Assembly: GCA_030589835.1 (NCBI GenBank)
Contig: JAUUZS010000088.1
Span: forward strand, 1-10,721
Reading direction: 5' to 3'
Length of the DNA: 10,721 nucleotides
Origin: Cyclobacteriaceae bacterium
Lineage (GTDB): Bacteria; Bacteroidota; Bacteroidia; Cytophagales; Cyclobacteriaceae
The translations under genes and the position numbers were made by a program. Positions 6,159 to 10,721 of the stretch are shown in pieces. How positions within the stretch are numbered: position 1 is the stretch's first letter; each line of letters opens with the position of its first letter. The notes under the pieces are model-generated. The model was not told where the DNA came from. It did no database searches and was given only the letters and a program-made list of their open reading frames with translations.

Positions 6159-7274
6159 ATGTTTTTTTACTACATTTTTTCGGCCTATCTGATTCCCGGT
6201 ATCTATCTTGTTTTTCGGATAAATAATTTGCTCATTCCCAAGGGTAAAAAACTGAGCTTCACGCTTTTATTTGTACTTTTTTTTGCTGCTTTTCCTGCCG
6301 CTGAAATATTGGTCGATGAGGATTTGTCCGGCCATCTTATCCCATTGGTAATAATTTGCTTTTATACCATGCCCTTTATGCTATATCTATTTCTTTTAGT
6401 GCTGTTTTTTGATGGCTTTTTATTATTAAATCTAGTATTCAAATGGGCGCCAAGGGGATTTATAAATAACGGTTCCTTCAGGAAATGGGGCTTGATAACG
6501 GCTATTTCCATTCCCGGACTGATTCTGATGTACGGCATCATTAATTTTAACCTGATCCGCGTTTCTGAATATTCCATTGACATTCCAAAGAAGGCGTCGA
6601 AACTCGAAAACCTGTCTATTGCATTTATCTCAGATTTTCATGTTGGTGATCTGACCAGTATAAAGTTTGTTGAGCGATTCGTACATAAAATGGAATCGTT
6701 GGAGCCGGACATCATATTATTTGGCGGTGATTTGCTGGAAGGGGGTCACGATAATCTAAGAAGGTCAAGTGCAGAGAAACTTTTTCAACAGCTTGATGCA
6801 CCCATGGGTATATATGGTGTTTTTGGGAATCATGATCGCTACGGCAGGCAAAGCAGTCATGATTTTTATCGGAAAGCGAATATAGTCCAGTTGCACGACA
6901 GTACGGTAATTGTTGATAGCGCTTTTTACCTGGTGGGCAGAAAAGATGAGCGAAACCGCTCCCGGATGACAGCCAAGCAAATTTTATATACCCTTTCTGA
7001 TCGTTTACCTGTCATCATGCTTGATCATCGCCCCACAGATATTGATGCAATAAGCAAGAGTAGGGTTGATTTGCAATTTTCAGGGCATACACATCACGGT
7101 CAGCTTTTCCCCTTTAATCTGATTACGAGTGATATGTATAAACTGAGCTGGGGACATAAGAAATTTGGGAATTCACATTTTTTTGTCAGTAGCGGGATAC
7201 AATTATGGGGACCGCCAGTGAGGACCATTGCAAAATCTGAGATCATGTTGGTCCATTTAAACTTCATGGAATAA
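6159..7274 (+). CDS. Membrane-anchored metallophosphoesterase
   Basis: A 371-residue protein with an N-terminal membrane region of about four hydrophobic segments (roughly 5-23, 33-53, 60-92, 110-131) followed by a calcineurin-like phosphoesterase domain (about 150-370). All metal-binding motifs are present: SDFHVGD (D159, H161), GGD (D191), GNHD (N224, H225), a histidine in LDHRP (H290) and GHTHHGQ (H310, H312). The layout matches the YkuE/YaeI-like group, some of whose members act on UDP-diacylglucosamine or other phosphodiesters at the membrane; the substrate here is unknown. The ending SGIQLWGPPVRTIAKSEIMLVHL is typical of the group. The ATG start follows an A/T-rich leader without a clear SD, normal in this phylum. 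It stands alone, divergent from the CotH-like gene. Confidence 0.88.
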   Translation: MFFYYIFSAYLIPGIYLVFRINNLLIPKGKKLSFTLLFVLFFAAFPAAEILVDEDLSGHLIPLVIICFYTMPFMLYLFLLVLFFDGFLLLNLVFKWAPRGFINNGSFRKWGLITAISIPGLILMYGIINFNLIRVSEYSIDIPKKASKLENLSIAFISDFHVGDLTSIKFVERFVHKMESLEPDIILFGGDLLEGGHDNLRRSSAEKLFQQLDAPMGIYGVFGNHDRYGRQSSHDFYRKANIVQLHDSTVIVDSAFYLVGRKDERNRSRMTAKQILYTLSDRLPVIMLDHRPTDIDAISKSRVDLQFSGHTHHGQLFPFNLITSDMYKLSWGHKKFGNSHFFVSSGIQLWGPPVRTIAKSEIMLVHLNFME

Positions 7275-7345
7275 CCAAAGTGATAATTCAATTTTTTGTT
7301 TAACCTTAATAATTCATGAAAATTCTCCATTTAGCGATAAGGCCC

Positions 7346-7360
7346 GCCTGCCGGCGAGGC
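7346..7360. repeat. GC-rich imperfect palindrome
   Basis: GCCTGCCGGCGAGGC folds on itself with a single internal G-G mismatch and stands out from the AT-rich surroundings. It is likely a short dispersed palindrome or part of the 3' end of the metallophosphoesterase transcript. Confidence 0.4.
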
Positions 7361-7471
7361 ATGGCATTGACAGTCAGAACATTTGTCCAAATATCAGGAA
7401 AAATAAAATTTTCAGAGAAATTTTCTATTTTAATGGCAATGCCGTGATTCCTAACTCATTACAAGTATCAA

Positions 7472-7499
7472 TAATTATTCCCTGCATTATGCAGGTTAA
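7472..7499 (-). terminator. Hairpin after the DUF1080 gene
   Basis: CCTGC-ATTAT-GCAGG (7481-7495) starts 18 bases past the minus-strand stop. The flanks (TAATTAT and GGTTAA) and spacing are identical to those of the hairpin at 3521-3548, but two stem pairs differ by compensatory changes. This supports a shared, selected RNA structure, presumably a 3'-end terminator or stabiliser. Confidence 0.6.
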
Positions 7500-7513
7500 A
7501 AACCCACAGGCTG

Positions 7514-8209
7514 TTATTTTATTTCTTTCAGTCGAATATTTTTCCATCTCACTTCGTAGGTGGGGGCATCATCACCAACACTATGTACCTGCAATCCGAT
7601 GATGCCGCTAGCTGTCATGGCATCCTTGATATCTATCGTTGGTATGCCATTTACCCAGGTCTTTATGGATTGTCCTTTGCATTCAATTCGGTACTTGTTC
7701 CATTGCCCATCTTTAAAGGCCTTGCTGGCATCTGTTCCTTCTTTGATCCACCATTCCGTTACCATCGCTCTGCGCGCCTCATCATAAATTCCCCCGGAGG
7801 TTCCAGTTTCTTCTCCTGCAATTTCCACCTGATATCCATGCACACGATCCTTAGGAACGGTTCTGGGTTGAAATGTTCCTTTGTCATCCCGCAGCCAATA
7901 GCTTAGCTTCTCTTCAGCAACTGTGCTTCTGATCTGTACGCCAGAATTTAATTTCGGGTCCACCATTACTTCAAATTCTAAAATGAAATCACCGTATTCC
8001 TTTTCGGTGCATAGAAAGGTGTTCGGACTTTTTTTGACTGTGGTGCCTACAATAGTGCCCTCTTCAACACGGTATTTAGCAAATCCGCTGTGTACCGACC
8101 ACCCTTTTAGGGTTTTGCCATCAAATAGATCTTTCCATTTTCCCTTTTGTGCTATGGAAGGAGTTGCAATTATTGTCACGAAAAAAAGAATGGTGTAAAA
8201 GAATCTCAT
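7514..8209 (-). CDS. Secreted DUF1080 protein (3-keto-disaccharide hydrolase family)
   Basis: A 231-residue protein with a signal peptide (MRFFYTILFFVTIIATPSIA, cleavage near residue 20) followed by one DUF1080 domain (PF06439) of concanavalin-like fold. Family marks: LFDGKTLKGW (28-37), EEGTIVG (49-55), NSGVQIRS (88-95), GYQVEI (125-130), GGIYDEARR (139-147), W-V-N-G (185-188) and GIIGLQVHS (202-210). Characterised members hydrolyse 3-keto-glucosides in Bacteroidota; others are uncharacterised and often sit in sugar or cell-wall loci. No dehydrogenase or transporter lies nearby, so the substrate cannot be inferred. The length is normal for a single-domain member. ATG start at 8209. Confidence 0.88.
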   Translation of the reverse strand: MRFFYTILFFVTIIATPSIAQKGKWKDLFDGKTLKGWSVHSGFAKYRVEEGTIVGTTVKKSPNTFLCTEKEYGDFILEFEVMVDPKLNSGVQIRSTVAEEKLSYWLRDDKGTFQPRTVPKDRVHGYQVEIAGEETGTSGGIYDEARRAMVTEWWIKEGTDASKAFKDGQWNKYRIECKGQSIKTWVNGIPTIDIKDAMTASGIIGLQVHSVGDDAPTYEVRWKNIRLKEIK

Positions 8210-8256
8210 CGTTTTTCTGGATTATAGTTATTATAAAATTAAAAATATTTTTATTG

Positions 8257-8278
8257 GCTCAGCTGAGCTATGCATGCA
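8257..8278. promoter_or_regulatory. Adjacent palindromes, candidate operator
   Basis: GCTCAGCTGAGC (8257-8268) is a perfect 12-bp palindrome, and TGCATGCA (8271-8278) is a perfect 8-bp palindrome two bases further on. Both lie just inside the transcript predicted from the promoter-like site at 8279-8309, 48-70 bp ahead of the DUF1080 ATG, where a repressor could act. Confidence 0.4.
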
Positions 8279-8309
8279 GGAAGGTAAGAGGTTTTATTTA
8301 ATTTGTCAA
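8279..8309 (-). promoter_or_regulatory. Bacteroidota-type promoter of the DUF1080 gene
   Basis: On the minus strand TTG (8309-8307) is followed after 20 bases by TACCTTCC (8286-8279), close to the TTTG-N19-TAnnTTTG consensus of the phylum's housekeeping sigma factor. It would give a leader of about 60-65 bases for the DUF1080 mRNA. Confidence 0.4.
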
Positions 8310-8559
8310 TAATTTGAGGGTTGCCTATTCGATTTTATAAAGCTGTCTTCAGATTAATCTTTGTCTACTGGGAGACATGCATATTCAAAAAAAAATCGTA
8401 TGGAGCAACTTTTTGCTGAAATAGCAGTGTGTATATTATATATCATTCATAGGTGAGTAGAACTTACCGATACTGATACTCAGTGCAATGTTTTCTGGCC
8501 CAGCTGATATCTTTTTTGTAGTTGCTTCACCAAATACGGGGTGCAACATTAAATTTTGC

Positions 8560-8760
8560 GGTTCTACCCTGATTTTAATGGAAGATAGCAAATATTGTCA
8601 GAAGTCGGAAGACCGGAGACCGAAGTAAAATGAGGTGAAAACCCAATGCAGGAATACGAAAAATTAACATTTGCTGATTTTGGAATTCTCTTCTTCCGAC
8701 TCCTGACTTCGGACTTCTGGCTATTGGACCAAAGTTTTCCATTAAAATAACAGTAGTACC
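8560..8760. mobile_element. 201-bp MITE, copy 1, with 8-bp target duplication
   Basis: Terminal inverted repeats of 24 bp (8560-8583 and 8737-8760) agree at 20 of 24 positions; both outer ends read GGTnCTAC. They enclose subterminal inverted arms (8599-8626 and 8690-8719) built of repeated AGTCnGAAG / GGAGnC words. The element is bracketed by an exact 8-bp direct repeat AATTTTGC (8552-8559 and 8761-8768), the mark of transposition. It codes for nothing. The whole unit could fold as one long hairpin. Copy 2 lies at 9570-9771 in the same orientation. Confidence 0.75.
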
Positions 8761-8900
8761 AATTTTGCTATATCCCTACTATAATTCTTTAATGCCATAT
8801 ATTTTGGATATTATTCGGAAATTAATATTATTATAGGCCAAAAATTAGATTTAGTGAAGATTTGTCAATAATAATCAGTCATTTATAGATGGTAGAATAA

Positions 8901-9500
8901 ATGGATAGAAAACTTAATGAGCATATGCTCTATGTTGATGGCTTTTTAAGAAAAAATATAGCTGATATGTTGTTCAATCGTTTGATGACCTACCATGAAT
9001 TGACTTCTATGATGCAAATGGAATTTGCATCCGGCGGATCTTCGACATTTAACTTTGGTAAGTTAATGTTTCTTGACCGAAGACTAAAGGAGGAAGATCG
9101 CTTGCCTGAAAGTATTTATGGGAATTCCATAGGGTGGACTGCTGACATACTTCCTGTCAAAAACTTAGTTGAAGCTTATCTTAAACAACAATTCCAGGTA
9201 TGCGTATGCATCTATTATCCGGATGGGAATTCAGGAGTAGATTACCATTCAGATCCACCGGCATTTGGAGATACCTCCATCATCGCTTCGTTAAGCTTAG
9301 GCGAAGAGCGTGAATTTCGCATGAGGGAGAAAGCATCTTTTTTAGAGACCAAGCAATTCCTTGCTCACGGGAGTTTATTCATAATGAAAAATGAATTTCA
9401 GAAGCTATATGAGCATTGCCTGCCTGTTAATTCCATATATACAAAACCCCGAATAAATTTGACCTTCAGAAAATATGGTTTCGATAATAATCCTGCATAA
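8901..9500 (+). CDS. AlkB-like 2-oxoglutarate/Fe(II) dioxygenase
   Basis: A 199-residue protein with the full AlkB active site: H116-x-D118 in YYPDGNSGVDYHSD, the distal H172 in LYEHCLP, and the 2-oxoglutarate-binding R184 and R190 in RINLTFR. Other family marks are IASLSLGEEREFRMR (128-142) and LAHGSLFIM (154-162), which most resemble eukaryotic ALKBH2/3-type and bacterial short AlkB proteins. AlkB enzymes remove methyl groups from N1-methyladenine and N3-methylcytosine in DNA or RNA by oxidative demethylation. The length is normal. It is a single gene, ATG at 8901, flanked by two MITE copies; the leader is AT-rich with no clear SD. Adaptive (Ada-type) control cannot be judged from the window. 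Confidence 0.9.
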   Translation: MDRKLNEHMLYVDGFLRKNIADMLFNRLMTYHELTSMMQMEFASGGSSTFNFGKLMFLDRRLKEEDRLPESIYGNSIGWTADILPVKNLVEAYLKQQFQVCVCIYYPDGNSGVDYHSDPPAFGDTSIIASLSLGEEREFRMREKASFLETKQFLAHGSLFIMKNEFQKLYEHCLPVNSIYTKPRINLTFRKYGFDNNPA

Positions 9501-9859
9501 AACCTGTTTAGCTTTCGAGTTAATAAGCTGAAAATTAAAGGCCGCAGGTATGATATGGTATAAATTAAGGGTTCTACCCTAAATTTAATGAAAGATTATA
9601 GATAATGTCAGAAGTCAGAAGACCGGAGACCGAAGTAAATACGAGTAAAAAGTCCAAAGTAGGATTAAGAAACGTTAATAGTTGCTTATTCAAGAAGCCT
9701 CTTCTTCCGACTCCTGACTTCGGTCTTCCGTCTTTTACAACAAAGGTTTCCATTAAAATTACAGTAGAACCAATTAAATATATAGGCAGGTTTTCATCTT
9801 AAGTCATCAACAAAGCCTAAATCTGAATTTCATTCTGGCCACGGTCTGCCTCAGGTCTG
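9501..9859. other. Spacer between the AlkB-like and hydroxylase genes
   Basis: About 360 bp between the two converging oxygenase genes. Most of it is the second MITE copy (9570-9771); the remainder is AT-rich with no supported gene. A short open frame at 9605-9802 lies inside the MITE and is not a gene. Confidence 0.55.
9570..9771. mobile_element. 202-bp MITE, copy 2
   Basis: Same structure and orientation as the element at 8560-8760: 24-bp terminal inverted repeats (9570-9593 and 9748-9771, 20 of 24 matching, outer ends GGTTCTAC) and subterminal arms beginning CAGAAGTC and ending near ACTCCTGACTTCGG (9710-9723). The central 60-odd bases differ from copy 1 though the length is the same. The target duplication is less clear: AATTAAG precedes and AATTAAA follows (6 of 7), consistent with an older insertion. 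Confidence 0.7.
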
Positions 9860-10561
9860 TCATTGATCCAGCGAACGTTTTAGTTTTTTGATCAAGGTTA
9901 TTGCAGCGGGAGTATCCATGCGTTCCAGCTCCTTGATCACTTTCAATGCAGTTTCGGTATCCATAACTGGATTTTCAGATTTTTCCAAGGAAAAATCATA
10001 TCCATTCCTTCTAAAAAGCCTATCAGACCAGCTATTTCTCAAACAGTCCATCACGAGATGAATTCTATCTGTATGGCCATTATTTTCTACCCTGTGTGGC
10101 AGGCTGAAATTTGCATACCAGCATTCTCCCTGCCTCATGGTAAGTTTTCGATTGTTTACATGGAATGCAACCTGTTCATTGGTAATAATGGGAATGTGAA
10201 TTCTAAACGCACCTTCCTCGTAAGCAAGTTTATGGTCGACGTGTTCTTTAATCCGACTTTTAGATTTTAGCTTTAGCAATCGTATGGATTGTTTCTGGCA
10301 TTTTAAAGAAGTGATGATTTTTTGGAAATACGGACATTTAGCCAAAAGGGAAGTATCAGAAAATGTTTGTGCGTCACTGCTAAATGCAAAAATATTATCA
10401 TACGCACCATCAGGAGATCTCAGGGAAATGGATTGCCAGCTTCCGTTATAATCCCGGGTGTTAAAGTGATCAATAAACGGGTATTCAAGACATTTTTGTA
10501 AATCACGAACAAGATCCTGAGATTCATATTATAACTTTAGTTTTATTGCATCATTTTGCAT
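9860..10561 (-). pseudogene. Aspartyl/asparaginyl beta-hydroxylase-family gene with in-frame TAA at codon 11
   Basis: One frame of 233 codons runs from ATG 10561 (MQNDAIKLKL) to TGA at 9860-9862, broken by TAA at 10529-10531. After the stop it continues as YESQDLVRDLQKCLEYPF, then HFNTRDYNGSWQSISLRS, a typical N-terminus of this 2-oxoglutarate/Fe(II) oxygenase family, before DTSLLAKCPYFQ. Iron and cofactor residues are intact: H107 and D109 in KEHVDH, R120 and H122 in FRIH, H156 in LPHRVENNG, R166 in DRIHLVMD. No ATG, GTG or TTG lies between the TAA and TTG 10345 (codon 73); starting there would remove about a third of the protein. Either the gene is recently inactivated, or the TAA is read through or a sequence error. 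The total length fits the family (200-235). Confidence 0.8.
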
Positions 10562-10721
10562 ATCCTGGGAATAATTATGCCAGTGTTAATTAATTTGACA
10601 ATAGGGGACCTCTATTAATTCCTTTTGGAATACCAACGCAGGTATTTTTTTCAGGTACAAGGCACCAAAAACAGAGTTTAGCATCGTTAAATGAGTATTT
10701 TGGTAACGCAGTAGCTGGGAA
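10562..10721. other. Upstream region of the hydroxylase gene
   Basis: AT-rich sequence with no gene visible. On the minus strand TTG at about 10602 is followed after 21 bases by TAATTATT just before the ATG, a loose match to the phylum's promoter pattern. Confidence 0.3.

Larger units (their letters stand above)
7275..7513. other. Spacer between convergent genes
   Basis: About 240 bp between the 3' ends of the metallophosphoesterase and DUF1080 genes. It contains a GC-rich imperfect palindrome GCCTGCCGGCGAGGC (7346-7360), of a kind often scattered through Cytophagales genomes, about 70 bp after the metallophosphoesterase stop, and the DUF1080 3' hairpin. No protein gene is seen. Confidence 0.5.
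8210..8559. other. Upstream region of the DUF1080 gene
   Basis: AT-rich, no gene on either strand. It contains a promoter-like pair and two adjacent palindromes near the DUF1080 start (listed separately); beyond about 8310 I see nothing definite up to the MITE at 8560. Confidence 0.45.

Noticed and set aside
7408..7434. AT-rich inverted repeat near AAAATTTTCAGAG
   Set aside because: The stem is made only of A-T pairs in AT-rich DNA; it is not distinguishable from chance.
7583..8198. Long + strand open frames opposite the DUF1080 gene
   Set aside because: They are antisense shadows of a gene with clear family motifs and a signal peptide on the minus strand.
9605..9802. 65-residue + strand open frame
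   Set aside because: It starts inside MITE copy 2 and runs out past its right end; there is no conserved coding content in copy 1.
617..10561. Stop-codon reassignment as the reason for the in-frame stops
   Set aside because: The two internal stops are different codons (TAG and TAA), and TAA ends most of the intact genes here, so one reassigned codon cannot explain both.

Overview
The window looks like a chromosomal segment of an AT-rich member of the Bacteroidota, most likely the Cytophagales (Cyclobacteriaceae-like). The evidence is the mix of families: an approximately 800-residue FtsX/MacB-type permease with eight membrane segments, a DUF5706 (PycTM) membrane protein, a lipid-world metallophosphoesterase with an N-terminal membrane region, a secreted DUF1080 protein and a dodecin. 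Promoter-like sites of the Bacteroidota type (TTG-N19/20-TAnnTTTG) are also present. No replicon, phage, CRISPR, tRNA or rRNA feature is visible. This assignment is an inference from gene content; no database was searched.

Layout. Positions 2-136 hold the 3' end of an unidentified + strand gene that overlaps a dodecin gene (133-336) by ATGA. Positions 345-619 hold two short MITE-like inverted-repeat elements in tandem, each bounded by CTATTTA. Next on the minus strand comes a full-length FtsX-like ABC permease gene (617-3043) broken by one in-frame TAG. It is followed by a non-coding, GC-richer stretch (3044-3544), a DUF5706/PycTM membrane protein (3545-4123), a spacer with a terminator, and an exported CotH-kinase-like protein (4532 to about 5731) whose start is unclear. 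On the + strand is a membrane-anchored metallophosphoesterase (6159-7274). A secreted DUF1080 protein (7514-8209) lies on the minus strand. An AlkB-like 2-oxoglutarate/Fe(II) oxygenase (8901-9500) lies between two same-orientation copies of a 201/202-bp MITE (8560-8760 and 9570-9771). Finally, an aspartyl/asparaginyl beta-hydroxylase-family gene (9860-10561, minus) carries an in-frame TAA at codon 11.

How the genes relate. Most genes stand alone, separated by 200-700 bp, and do not form an obvious pathway or operon. The only tight coupling is the unidentified gene with dodecin. The most notable themes are loss-of-function lesions in two or possibly three genes (permease TAG, hydroxylase TAA, possibly a lost start in the CotH-like gene), two different families of small non-autonomous repeats with visible target duplications, and a pair of hairpins with compensatory base changes just after two unrelated genes. 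The DUF5706/PycTM protein belongs to a family containing Pycsar anti-phage effectors, but no nucleotide cyclase is in the window, so a defence role is not supported here. I did not find a convincing new multi-gene system.
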